64,000 nt of DNA, taken from the NCBI RefSeq assembly GCF_013256425.1, contig NZ_CP053904.1:3224001-3288000 (forward strand), in the 5' to 3' direction. The notes beneath the pieces were generated by a model, which saw nothing but the letters and a program-made list of their open reading frames with translations, ran no database searches and had not been told where the DNA came from. Shown in pieces: positions 17,724 to 27,157 of the stretch. The translations under genes and the position numbers were made by a program. Position 1 is the stretch's first letter. Each line of letters starts with the position of its first letter. This DNA comes from Hymenobacter sp. BRD67. GTDB lineage: Bacteria > Bacteroidota > Bacteroidia > Cytophagales > Hymenobacteraceae.

Positions 17724-17754
17724 CAACCCTGCCTAACCCAAGGTTTTGAGCATG

Positions 17755-17787
17755 AAAAAGCCTGGCAGCGGGGCCGCCAGGCTTTTC
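17755..17787. terminator. Terminator of the thiamine TonB receptor gene
   Basis: Stem AAAAGCCTGGC / GCCAGGCTTTT around an AGCGGGGCC loop, 22 bases past the stop of the minus-strand TonB receptor. Confidence 0.8.
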
Positions 17788-17808
17788 TGCTGGTGAGCCA
17801 GCAAAATG

Positions 17809-20260
17809 TTACCAGCGCAGATTCAGCGAAGCCAGGAAGTTTTGCCGGGCCTGCGGATAGAAATAGCTTTGGTAATACGCCTGCCCACCGTAGAGGTAGC
17901 CGTAGGTGTAGCCGTTGTTGACGTAGGTAGCGCCCAGCACATTGTTTACCACCGCCGCCAGCTCAATTTCGCGAAAACCCAGCGTTGAGGGATGCCAGAG
18001 GTAGCGCAGACGCACATCCTGCACGTAGTACTGCGGAATGCTGCGGCTGTCGGTGGCCGTGTTGTCGAGATACTGGCGGCTGGCGTAGCGGGCCAGCGTA
18101 GCCAGGCGCAGACCGGGCACCAACTCATATTCCAGCGTGTAGGCAAAGGTGAGGCTGGGCGAGAAGGATATATCAGTTTGCTTATATTGCGTGCCGTGCT
18201 CCACGGAATTCTCGTCGGTCAGGTAGTCGGTATAATTGTTGATTTTATTACGACTGACAGTAGCCGTGGGGCTGAAGGTGAGCCCTTTGGCCAGGCGGGC
18301 GGCGGCTTGCAGCTCAATACCGGTGCGATACGAGTCGCGCACGTTGGTATGGATGGGGTTGCCCACGTCATCGAGCCGGCCCGAGAGCACGAGCTGGTCG
18401 CGGTACAGCATCAGGTAATAGTTTGCCGACCATTGAAAAGCGCCCGTGGTGTGCCGCAGGCCCACCTCCAGGTTGTGCAGCTTTTCGGCGGTGGGGCGGC
18501 GCTCGGCGGGGGTATCGGTATAGTCGGTGCGGGTGGGCTCGCGCTGCGCCAGGGCATACGAGGCATACGCGGCCACTCCCTCCTTCACCTGATACGTAAG
18601 GCCCGCCTTAGGATTTAGAAAGTCGAAGTTGATGGTTTGCTGGCTTTTGCCGCCGTTGGGGCTGCCGTCGGGTGCAAACAGCTCGTAGCTGACGTGGCGG
18701 TACTGCACATCGCCGAAGGCCGACAGGTTGTCGCTGAGCGCCACCGTGGCACGGGCGTAGGTATTCACATCCAGCTTGTGGGCGTTGGGCTCGGAGTAAT
18801 AAGGCGTGCCGGTTTCGGGAATATTGTTGCCGCGCTGCGCCCAGGTCAGCTCATCAAAGTGCTGGCCCGGTAGCCTACCACTGCGCCGCCCAGCGTAGCT
18901 TCGGAAAGGAAGCCGCCGGCAGCGGGCCGCAGCTGCAAGGCGTAAGTAGCGCCGTAAAGGTCGGTTTTGAGCCAGCGGCGGCGGATAACGTCGGTAGTAG
19001 TGAGCGTATCGAACCCGCCGGCCGCGCGCGGCTGGTACACCGGTCCCGAAATGCCGTACATGGCAAAGTTCTGGTTGGCCTTGTACTCTTCGTAGTACCC
19101 GCCGCCACGCGTCCAGAAGGGCGTCACGCTCAGGTTGAGCTTCGAGGTTAATTGCCTTGAAATCAGGAATTGATAATAATCCTGCTGGTAGTTATCGGTC
19201 TGATTCTTATAGGCCGGCTGGTGCTGGCCGGCGTCGGTACCCGCCTCGTTGTAGCGGCGGTTTTTAGTCAGCAGCGAATCGGCCAGGCCATACCAGGCCT
19301 GGTAAGTCGTTTCGTATCCGGTGATAACGAGGGCGCGCAGCAGCGTTTTTTCATCCGAATATGTACCGGCCAGGTACAGCGACTTGAGCCGCGACCAGCC
19401 CCGGTCGATGTAGCCGTCGCTTTGCACCCGCGAAGCCCGCGCATCGAGGGTAAAGTGGCCGTTGAGAAGGCCGGTGCCGGCGGCCACCGTCGTTTTCCAG
19501 GTGCCAAACGAGCCGGCCGAGTTGTTGATTTCGGCGTAGGCTTTGGGCCGCAGGCCCAGGGTTTCCACGTTCAGGCTGGCCCCGAAGGCCCCGCGCCGTT
19601 GGTGCTGGGGCCGGCTCCGCGCTGCACCTGGATGCTCTGAATAGACGAAGCCAAATCGGGCAAGTCGACGAAGAATACTCCGTGACTTTCCGCCTCGTTT
19701 ACCGGCACTCCGTTGAGCGTCACGTTGATGCGGGTGCCGTCCGTGCCCCGGATGCGCAGCGCCGTGTACCCCACGCCGGTGCCGGCGTCGGAAGTCGTCA
19801 CTACGGAGGGCGTCTGGTCGAGCAGGTAAGGCAGGTCCTGGCCGAAGTTGCGGGCTTGCAGCTGCTCGCGGCTCACGTTCTGGTAAGTGGTAGCCGTGCG
19901 CTCATTAGCGCGGGTGGCCGTGACCACCGCCTCGGGGGTGAGGTTGCGGGCCGTACGCAAGGCCAGAGGAGCCAGCTGCTGCGGCCCAGCCTGCCCTTGC
20001 AGGGGCTGGCTGATGGTTTCGAAGCCTACGAAGCGTATTTGCAGCGTGTGCGCCCCGCCCGGCACGGCTGGCAGCGTAAACGCGCCGCTGGCATCGGTAG
20101 TGGTGCCTAGGCTAGGCTGGTCAAGGAGTAGCACGGTGGCGCCGGGCAGGGCAGTACCCGTTTGGGCATTGGTAAGGGTGCCGGACACGGGGCCTTGTGC
20201 CCACGCCGGCGCGGCCGCCAGCGCCAGTAGCGCCGCTCCCGCAGAGAGTATCGTTTTCAA
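17809..20260 (-). CDS. TonB-dependent outer-membrane receptor, predicted thiamine transporter (two frameshifts)
   Basis: About 817 residues over two breaks. A signal peptide (LLALAAAPAWAQ) is followed by a carboxypeptidase-regulatory-like domain (GTLTNAQTGTALPGATVLLL, about residues 25-100), a plug (EQLQARNFGQDLPYLLDQTP and LRIRGTDGTRINVTLNGVP) and a 22-strand barrel ending in ARQNFLASLNLRW with the terminal aromatic residue. Breaks lie at 19589-19592 and 18866-18868, each one C short on the plus strand. The leader contains a TPP riboswitch, so the cargo is predicted to be thiamine or a derivative; linked TonB receptors (OMR) and PnuT permeases under TPP riboswitches are known from Bacteroidota comparative genomics. 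The permease and kinase genes lie 0.6-2.8 kb upstream. Confidence 0.88.
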
Positions 20261-20338
20261 ACGTTAAATAAGGAATAAGTAGAACGCGCCCGGGCCCCAG
20301 GGGTCGGTGCACAGGCGGAAACGCTCGTGGATTGTTTT

Positions 20339-20420
20339 TTCCCGACGCCGGCATTACCCGGTTCCGGTTCAATGGGTGTAATCTCAGCCAGCCAGGATTT
20401 TCCTGGTCAGCACCCCTAAA
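20339..20420 (-). promoter_or_regulatory. TPP (thiamine pyrophosphate) riboswitch
   Basis: Minus-strand sequence has the THI-box core in order: GGGGTGCTGACC, a variable stem (CAGGAAAATCCTG), GGCTGAGATTACACCC, then GAACCGGAACCGGGTAATGC and CGGCGTCGGGAAA. These match the conserved GGGGUGC, CUGAGAUUA...ACCC, GAACC...GGxUAAUGCC and CGuaGGGA elements. It lies about 80 bases before the TonB receptor ATG, so binding of TPP should reduce receptor expression. The expression platform is not obvious. Confidence 0.92.
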
Positions 20421-20427
20421 CATGCCG

Positions 20428-20435
20428 CAAAGATA
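20428..20435 (-). promoter_or_regulatory. -7 promoter element for the riboswitch-controlled receptor
   Basis: TATCTTTG on the minus strand, directly upstream of the riboswitch, so that transcription starts just before the aptamer. Confidence 0.7.
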
Positions 20436-20602
20436 GCGCCCTGCCGACGTTAAATGGGCATAGTACCGGCATGTGCGACTGATTTGCTGGCTATCAGCTA
20501 TCTTAGCATAGTGCGGCAGCCAGCAACGGAAGACGGCCTCTTTGCGTTGAGGCTAGGCAGCAATCGAACGGTTTTTCATGTCCTCGCTATCGGCCCTTTG
20601 TT

Positions 20603-20832
20603 ATGCACCAGCTTTTGTGCGCCCTGTTTTTGCTGGCCGTTTTCACCATGTTTGTGGTGATGCCCAAGCGGCGTAGCGTTCCCCCACCGCCTCCGCCTTC
20701 TTCCGATGGCGACGACGGGGCGGCGAGCCCCACGACCCCGGCCTGCCCGATATCGACCTGCCGCCCGGCATCTCGCGGCCCATCAACGACTGGGAGCCCG
20801 ACTACAACCGGCGCCGGCCGGTGGAGGTGTAA
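20603..20832 (+). CDS. Small membrane-anchored proline-rich protein (one frameshift)
   Basis: About 76 residues if the four-G run at 20717-20720 is restored to five. An N-terminal membrane helix (LLCALFLLAVFTMFVVM) is followed by a Pro-rich stretch and an acidic tail in the second frame, DIDLPPGISRPINDWEPDYN, ending RRRPVEV. Both halves look protein-like and the second ends in a TAA 28 bases before the convergent epimerase stop. I do not recognise the family. It sits between the riboswitch promoter and the epimerase gene and probably has no link to thiamine. Confidence 0.55.
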
Positions 20833-20860
20833 TGGCATTGGCTCCATAGCCAGCTAAATA

Positions 20861-21744
20861 TTAGCCAACCTCTATACTATAGCGGGCGACAAACGTCTGG
20901 CCGGGCGTTACGGTCAGAATGCCTTCTTTGTCGCGTAGCTCCTGCGCGGGGCCGGCCAGACTAGCTACGCCCTGCCAGGGCTCAATGCAGACGAAGCCGG
21001 CTCCGGGGCCTTTGGTCCAGAGGCCGAGGTACGGAAAGCCGTCGAACTGCATGCGCACGAAGGGGCCGGTTTTATCGGCCTTCTGCAAGGTAAGGCGCGT
21101 GAAATCGAAGTGGCTGAATACCAGCGCATCGTCGGCAAATAATTCGTAGCTGAGCGGCAACAGCGCTTGTTGGGTGGCCACCGGAGCTGTTTCGCCGGTG
21201 CGCAGGCCGCCGCGCAGCAGCTGGCGGCGCAGCCCGACCGGGTGGTCGAAATGAAAAGCGTAATCGCTGAATTGCTCGCCGGCCGCGGGCTGCATGGGGC
21301 AGCGAAACGCCGGGTGCGCCCCAATGCTGAACAGCAGCTCGTGCGGGGCCGCGGCGGGGTTGCGCACGCGCCACTCCACGGTAAGGAGGGTATCACGCAG
21401 CTCATACTGAACCCGTAGGTCAAATTCGAAGGGGAAAACGGCCCGGCTGCTTTCGCTGGCCATGAGCTGAAACGTGAGGCTGCTCGCCTCGTGCCTGATA
21501 AGCTGAAACTCCTGGTCGCGGGCAAAGCCATGCTGCGGCAGCTTATACAACTGCCCTCATACAGATAAGAATCATCGGGCAGCTTGCCTACGATGGGAAA
21601 CAGCAGCGGCGCGTGCCGCGCCCACTGCGCCGGGTCGGCGGGCCAGATGTAGTCGTGGCCCGTAGCCAGGTGCACAAAGCTGGTGAGCTCGGCACCGTGG
21701 GCGGAAACTTCGACGCGGGCAGTGGCAGAGGTGAGGGTAGGCAT
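20861..21744 (-). CDS. Aldose 1-epimerase family protein (one frameshift)
   Basis: About 294 residues. The N-terminal part (VSAHGAELTSFVHLATGHDY, ARHAPLLFPIVGKL) and, after a break at 21554-21556 where one base is missing, LPQHGFARDQEFQ, SIGAHPAFRCPM, and YLGLWTKGPGAGFVCIEPW match LacX/YihR-type galactose mutarotase-like proteins. HGFAR and GAHPAF hold the expected catalytic His residues, and the final Glu lies in CIEPW. It interconverts sugar anomers; the specific sugar is unknown. It follows the NadR-like gene by 63 bases on the same strand, so it may be cotranscribed with pnuT and the kinase. Confidence 0.82.
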
Positions 21745-21807
21745 GGGTAGAAAAATTAAGCTGAAGCTTACCGGAAAGCAGCTGCTTACTATACGTGAGT
21801 CGGCCGG

Positions 21808-22415
21808 CTAGCGCTTTGCCAGCAGCGCAGCTATGGCCGTGGTGGCCTGCGCCAGGCGCTCGGCGGGTGGCCCACTGATTTCGGCAAAGGGCCAGCCCCG
21901 GCTTTGCAGCTCGGCCAGGTACAGCCGGTAAAAGTGCCAGCGCTGGGCCGGGTCGGGGTGCTCGCGCAGCGGGTCGGGCGTCCAGGGCAGGTCGGGGCCA
22001 GCAGCAGCGTCAGGGCATAGCGCGGCCGGGCCAGCGCGGCTAGTATCCAGGCTGGGCAAGCTCCAAAAGCATTTTCAGCCCATATTTTCAGCACCAGCAA
22101 ATCGGTATCGCAAAAGAGCAGGCCGGTGGCGTGGGCCGCGGCCACGTCTTCGGCAGCCAGCTGGCCGTGGGCAATGGCTTCGAGGTCGGGCAGCGCGTAG
22201 CGCGCACCATTTTTTTCGAGGTACTCGCGGGCGTATTCCGGCACGAACACGCTGCCGTAGTGCGCCGCCAGCTGCGCCGCCAGCGTGCTCTTGCCCGCCG
22301 ATTCGGGCCCGGTGAGGGAGATTTTTTTCAAGGAAGTAGATGAAGCCAGGAATGAAACATGCTCCTTTTTCACCTCCTCGCCCCAGCCTGTCTGGGTCAG
22401 CTTTTCCTGCTTCAT
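21808..22415 (-). CDS. NadR-like P-loop kinase in a thiamine context (one frameshift)
   Basis: About 202 residues. The P-loop lies in KKISLTGPESAGKSTLAAQL, followed by VPEYAREYLEKNG, FCDTDLLVLKIWAENAFG and, after a break at 21994-21997 (four G, five expected), LPWTPDPLREHPD and the LYLAELQSRGW tail. These are the ribosylnicotinamide-kinase-type blocks of NadR (AAA_28). The nucleotidyltransferase and repressor domains of full NadR are absent. Its ATG overlaps the pnuT stop as ATGA, showing translational coupling. Because the locus carries a TPP-regulated TonB receptor, the enzyme may phosphorylate thiamine rather than nicotinamide riboside; that is inference. Confidence 0.78.
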
Positions 22416-23038
22416 TCTACGCGCGCTCTTTTGGCATCCTTTTTCCACTCCCAGTAGCCATAAATAGCCAGCGCCAGATACAGCGCATACAGCAAGCTGG
22501 TCGGATACAAGTGCTTGGCCCACAGAATAGGCACGTACACCATATCGACCAGTATCCAGAGCCACCAGTTTTCGAGGCGCTTGCGCATGAGCAGAAACTG
22601 CGCTACAATGCTCACGCCCGTGGTGAAGCTATCCAGGTACGGAAAAGCGGAGTCGGTGTGGTGGCGCAGGTAGTAGCCGAAGCCTGCCGTGTAGGCCACG
22701 GCAAAGGCGGCCGACAGTAGCCACTCGGCCGACGTAGTGTGCGTGACGGCGAGCGGGGTTTTGTTGCGCCCACCATACAGCCACTCGTACCAGCCGTAGG
22801 CGCTGAGCGCAATAAACAAGCCCTGCAGGTTGCGGTCGGAATACAGCGCCGCGTGGTGGTAGATAGCCACGTAGAGCAGGCAGCTAATAATGGCAATCGG
22901 AAAATTCCAGAGCGACTCGCGGGCCGCCAGCCACACGCAGGCAAATCCCGTGAGCACGGCCGCCCATTCGAGGCCGGTAGTGGCGCGCACGGCGGCCAGA
23001 ATATCGGCAGGCAGGCTCGCAAAAGCAAAAAGCAGCAT
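22412..23038 (-). CDS. pnuT: PnuC-family transporter, predicted thiamine permease PnuT
   Basis: 208 residues with about seven membrane helices. PnuC-family blocks are present: TGFACVWLAARESLWNFPIA, YSDRNLQGLFIALSAYGWYEW (the WxxW-type region), NWWLWILVDMVYVPIL and YALYLALAIYGYWEWKKD. PnuC-type carriers import nicotinamide riboside, thiamine (PnuT) or riboflavin by facilitated diffusion, with trapping by a kinase. The coupled NadR-like kinase fits this trapping scheme, and the TPP-riboswitch receptor downstream argues for thiamine. No riboswitch was found directly in front of this gene. The symbol is context-based; pnuC is the safe family name. Confidence 0.8.
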   Translation of the reverse strand: MLLFAFASLPADILAAVRATTGLEWAAVLTGFACVWLAARESLWNFPIAIISCLLYVAIYHHAALYSDRNLQGLFIALSAYGWYEWLYGGRNKTPLAVTHTTSAEWLLSAAFAVAYTAGFGYYLRHHTDSAFPYLDSFTTGVSIVAQFLLMRKRLENWWLWILVDMVYVPILWAKHLYPTSLLYALYLALAIYGYWEWKKDAKRARVE

Positions 23039-23080
23039 ATAGTAAGGCAGAAAAGCCGCGCAAGGTAGCCGTGGCCCAGG

Positions 23081-23088
23081 TACTTTTG
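23081..23088 (+). promoter_or_regulatory. -7 promoter element for the rhodanese gene
   Basis: TACTTTTG, exact TAnnTTTG match, ending 4 bases before the ATG at 23093. If used, the mRNA would be leaderless or nearly so. Confidence 0.45.
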
Positions 23089-23092
23089 CCCC

Positions 23093-23415
23093 ATGCTACC
23101 CGACCTGACGCCCGCCGACCTGCACGCCCGCCTTGCCGCCGGCGAGGATATTCAGCTTATCGACGTGCGCGAGCAGCGGGAGTTTGACTACTGCCGCATC
23201 CAAGGCAGCGCGCTTATTCCGCTGGGCGAGATACCGCGCCGGGCGGCGGAAATCCGCCCACGGGGCCGGTGGTGCTCATCTGCCACCATGGCGTGCGCTC
23301 GGCCCAGGCGCTGGGCTACTTGCAGCACCGCCTGGGCCGCGAAAATCTGCTTAACTTAAGAGGCGGTATCGACGCCTGGAGCCGCGAGGTGGATGCCGAC
23401 GTACCGGTTTATTAA
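23093..23415 (+). CDS. Single-domain rhodanese-like protein (one frameshift)
   Basis: About 107 residues. The rhodanese pattern is clear: LIDVREQREFDYCRIQGSAL, then IPLGEIPRRA, and in the second frame VVLICHHGVRSAQALGYLQ, where the Cys of CHHGVRS is the active-site sulfur carrier. The tail LRGGIDAWSREVD is typical. One C appears to be missing at 23257-23259. It transfers sulfane sulfur; the physiological partner is unknown. It is divergent from pnuT. Confidence 0.85.
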
Positions 23416-23446
23416 GTCTGAATATTCATAAAACTACATATTATCA

Positions 23447-24208
23447 ATGCCAGCCCCTACCCTACCCGACCGCCTGGCTCTGCGCGAGCGCCCCGGCGGC
23501 CGGCCGCTGATGCACCAGGACTGGGGCGACCTGCTGTTTATGCACTGGCCCGTGCCGGTCGAAGTTATTCAGCCTCACCTGCCTGAGCGCCTGCTGGTTG
23601 ATACCTACGATGGGCACGCCTGGCTGGGCGTGGTACCTTTTCGCATGTGGAACGTGCGCAGCCGCGTAACGCCGCCCGTGCCCGGCGTGCGGGAGTTTCT
23701 GGAGCTGAACGTGCGCACTTATGTACACCTCGATGGCGTGCCGGGCGTGTGGTTTTTCTCGCTCGATGCCACCAATGCGCTGGCCGTGTGGGCGGCGCGC
23801 ACCTTTTTTCACCTGCCCTACTTCCGGGCGCGGCTCACGCTGGAGCGACCCGCAACCGAGCGCCTGCACTACACCGGCCACCGTGTGCACAACGGCGCCG
23901 CGCCGGCCCACTTCACCGCTACCTGGCAGCTGGGCGAGGCCTTGCCGCCGAGCGAACCCGGCTCGCTGGCCTTTTTCCTGACCGAGCGCTACTGCCTGTA
24001 CGCGGCCGGCGGGCACGCCCCAACGCATGGCGACCGGCTCTACCGGGGCCGCATTGCGCATCAGCCCTGGCCGCTGCGGGCTGCCGAGCTGCTGCACTAC
24101 GACTCGTCATTGGTCGAAAGCCACGCGCTGCCCACCCCGGCAGGCGTGCCCGTGCTGCACGCGGGCGGCCCGCTCAGCGTGGATTTGTGGCGCTTACAGC
24201 GAGTATAA
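23447..24208 (+). CDS. DUF2071 (YqjF-like) protein
   Basis: 253 residues. The family is recognised from MHQDWGDLLFMHWPVPVEVI, PERLLVDTYDGHAWLGVVPF, FLELNVRTYVHLDGVPGVWF and FFLTERYCLYA. DUF2071 proteins share an acetoacetate-decarboxylase-like fold, and their biochemical role is not established. It is intact and starts 31 bases after the rhodanese stop; the two may be cotranscribed. Confidence 0.85.
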   Translation: MPAPTLPDRLALRERPGGRPLMHQDWGDLLFMHWPVPVEVIQPHLPERLLVDTYDGHAWLGVVPFRMWNVRSRVTPPVPGVREFLELNVRTYVHLDGVPGVWFFSLDATNALAVWAARTFFHLPYFRARLTLERPATERLHYTGHRVHNGAAPAHFTATWQLGEALPPSEPGSLAFFLTERYCLYAAGGHAPTHGDRLYRGRIAHQPWPLRAAELLHYDSSLVESHALPTPAGVPVLHAGGPLSVDLWRLQRV

Positions 24209-24211
24209 GGT

Positions 24212-24219
24212 TAAATTTG
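24212..24219 (+). promoter_or_regulatory. -7 promoter element for hrpB
   Basis: TAAATTTG, exact TAnnTTTG match, directly after the DUF2071 stop and about 70 bases before the proposed hrpB start. Confidence 0.45.
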
Positions 24220-24290
24220 GAATGCAGCAAGGGGACTTACCAGGTAGTCGGCCTCCATGCTGCATCCCTCTTTTCATTTTAGCTTTAAAG

Positions 24291-26938
24291 TTGATTTATC
24301 CCAACCTGCCCGTTGTAGCCGCCCTGCCCGAGCTGCTGGCGGCGCTCGAAACCAGCTCCCGCGCCGTGCTCGAAGCGCCGCCCGGCGCCGGCAAAACAAC
24401 GGTAGTACCCTTGGCGCTGCTGGCCGCGAGCTGGCGCCAGCCAGCCCAAAAGATTCTGGTGCTGGAGCCGCGCCAGCTGGCTACCCGCGCCGCCGCGGCC
24501 CGCCTGGCGCAGCTGCTGGGCGAGCCGGTGGGCCGCACCGTGGGCTACCGCGTGCGCCTCGACAGCAAAGTGAGCGCCGATACGCGCATTGAGGTTATTA
24601 CCGAAGGTATCCTGACGCGCATGCTGCAGGACGACCCGGCGCTGGAAGACGTGACCTGTATCGTGTTTGATGAATACCACGAGCGCAGCCTGAACGCGGA
24701 TTTGGGCCTGGCGCTGGCCCTCGATGCGCAGACCGTGCTGCGGCCTGAGCTGCGCATCTTGCTCATGTCGGCCACGCTGGAGGCCCAGCGGCTGGGCCAG
24801 TGGCTGCCCGCGCCGGTGGTATCGTCGGCGGGTTTTTTATTTCCCATCGAGACCCGGTACCTCGACCCGCGCCGCGCGGCCGCTTTACCCCATAAGCCCG
24901 GCGAGCGCTTGGCCGAGCTGGTGCCCAACCAAGTGCGGGCCGCCCTGGCGGCGCACGAGGGCGACGTGCTGGTATTTCTGCCCGGCGTGGCCGACTTGCA
25001 GCGTATAGAGGAAAGGCTATATGACAGCCTCGGGGCTGACACCTCGCTGCACCTGCTGCACGGCGAGTTGCCGCTCGAAGCTCAGGATGCGGCTCTGCGG
25101 CCGGCTCCGGCCGGCCAGCGCAAGGTTATTCTGGCCACCAGCATCGCCGAAACCAGCCTTACCATTGAGGGTGTGCGGGTAGTGATTGACGGTGGCTATG
25201 CGCGGGTGCCGCGCTTTGCGCCGCGCACGGGCTTCACCTCGCTCGAAACCGTGCCCGTGGCCCGCGCCAGCGCCGACCAGCGCCGGGGCCGCGCCGGCCG
25301 CCTGGCGCCTGGCACCTGCTACCGCCTCTGGACCGAGGCCGAGCAGCACCTGCTACCGGCGCACCGCCCGCCCGAAATTCATAGTGCTGACCTTAGCGGC
25401 CTGGTATTGGAGCTGGCCCTGTGGGGCACGCATGACCCGGCCAGCCTGCGCTGGCTCGATGTGCCGCCAGCGGCAGCCGCAGCCCAGGCCCGCGAGCTGC
25501 TGCTGCGACTAGGGGCTTTGGAGAGCGTAGCTAAAGAAATTAAAAGTGACGTATTAAAAGTTAACACCTCGGTCAAGACTCCGGCTGAATCCTCGTCTTT
25601 TACCTCTTCAAAGCCCACGGCCCACGGTCGCCAGCTGGCCAGGCTGGGGCTGCCGCCGCGCCTCGGCCACCTCGTGGTGCGGGGCACTGAGCTGGGCTAC
25701 GGCCCGGCGGCCGCCGCGCTGGCTGCCCTGCTGGCCGAGCGCGACCTGCTGCGCTGGGCCACGCCCAACGACCCGCGCCCGCTGCCCCCCGACCTGCGCC
25801 TGCGCCTCGAAGCATTTGCCAGCGGCCGGCCGCCGCTGCCCGGCCTGGCGCTGCACCATGCCACCTTGCAGCGCGTGCGCGATGTAGCCCGCCACCTGCA
25901 AAGCCGGCTGGGTATTAAAACCACCTCGGCGCCAGCCTCTTTTGCTTCGGCACCCCTCGGGCTGCTTACTGCCCTGGCTTACCCCGACCGGCTGGCGCAG
26001 CGCGAAGGGGCCGACCGCCTGCGTCTCGTAACGGGCCAGCGCGTAAGTCTGCGCACCGAGGAGGTAGACCCGCAAGCCGAATTTTTTGCCGTGGCTTTCC
26101 TGGCGGGCACCGCTACTGCCCCCGCGCTACGCTGGCCGCGCCACTCGATAAGGAAGAGCTGGAAACCGCTTTTGGCGAGCAAATTATCACCACGGAGGAC
26201 GTGCGCTTCGACCCCGCCGGCCAGCGCGTGACGGGCCGGCGCGTGCGCCGGCTGGGCGCGCTGCTGCTGGCCGAAAGTATCATTGGCCAGCCCAACGCCG
26301 CACTGGTAGCGCAAGCCTTGCTGAGCTATTTGCAGGAAGCAGGCCTCGAAAAGCTGAGCTGGACGCCCGCCGCGCGCCAGCTGCAGCAGCGACTGGAGTT
26401 TTTGCGCTGGCATTTCCCGGCGGCCACGCCCGATGCCTGGCCGGCATTCGACGAGGAAGCGCTGCGGGCCGATTTGCCCGCCTGGCTGGGCCCTCACCTC
26501 AACGGCCTCAAGAGCCTCGACCAGGTACAGCGCCTCGACCTTACTGAGCCGCTGCTGGCGCGGCTGCCCGGCGGCTGGGCCCAGCGCCAGCAGCTGGACC
26601 GCCTCGCGCCCGCCACCCTGGAAGTACCCAGCGGCTCGCATATTACCCTCGACTATGCCGACCCCGCCGCGCCGGTGCTGGCCGTGAAGCTGCAGGAGCT
26701 GTTTGGCCTCACCGAAACGCCTGCTGTGGCGGCCGGCAAGGTACCGCTGCTACTGCACCTGCTATCGCCGGGCGGGCGCCCGGCACAGGTAACCCGCGAT
26801 TTGCGCAGCTTCTGGGAGAAAGGCTATTTTGAGGTACGTAAAGACCTGAAAGGCCGCTATCCCCGGCACCCGTGGCCCGATGAGCCCATGAAGCACATTC
26901 CCACTAGGCTTACCAAAAAGCGCCTGGGAACGTCCTAG
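24291..26938 (+). CDS. hrpB: ATP-dependent RNA helicase HrpB (one frameshift)
   Basis: About 882 residues. A DEAH-family helicase: Walker A EAPPGAGKTTVVPLALLA, motif II here DEYH in VFDEYHERSLNADL, motif III MSATLEA, motif V TSIAETSLTIEGV and motif VI QRRGRAGR. The C-terminal HrpB-specific region follows after a break at 26119-26123 (five C, six expected) and ends KKRLGTS. The start is uncertain: TTG at 24291 gives LIYPNLPVVAALPELLAAL, the usual HrpB N terminus, while ATG at 24222 would overlap the presumed transcription start. The substrate RNA of bacterial HrpB is not well defined. Confidence 0.88.
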
Positions 26939-27143
26939 ATTCTGCGGAGCTGGTACAAGAAGTTCAAGCGGCAGCACAAAAAAAGTTGCGTCGGCACAAA
27001 TAAACTGACTTTGTAAGTCAAGCCACCCGTCAATTTCTGAGCTTGTGGAGCGGGTTAGGTAGTCAAAAAACGTTTGTCAGGGCAGGTCCGCCAAACAAAC
27101 GTCCCCCTTTGCGCGTCTTTATCGCCTTCCTTTACAAGTTTTT

Positions 27144-27151
27144 TACTTTTG
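27144..27151 (+). promoter_or_regulatory. -7 promoter element for the SDR gene
   Basis: TACTTTTG, exact TAnnTTTG match, ending 6 bases before the ATG at 27158, implying an almost leaderless transcript. The rest of 26939-27143 shows no gene. Confidence 0.45.
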
Positions 27152-27157
27152 CATTCC

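Noticed and set aside
20861..21744. Aldose epimerase as part of the thiamine pathway
   Set aside because: Only its position suggests this; the family acts on sugars, and no thiamine-related role is known.
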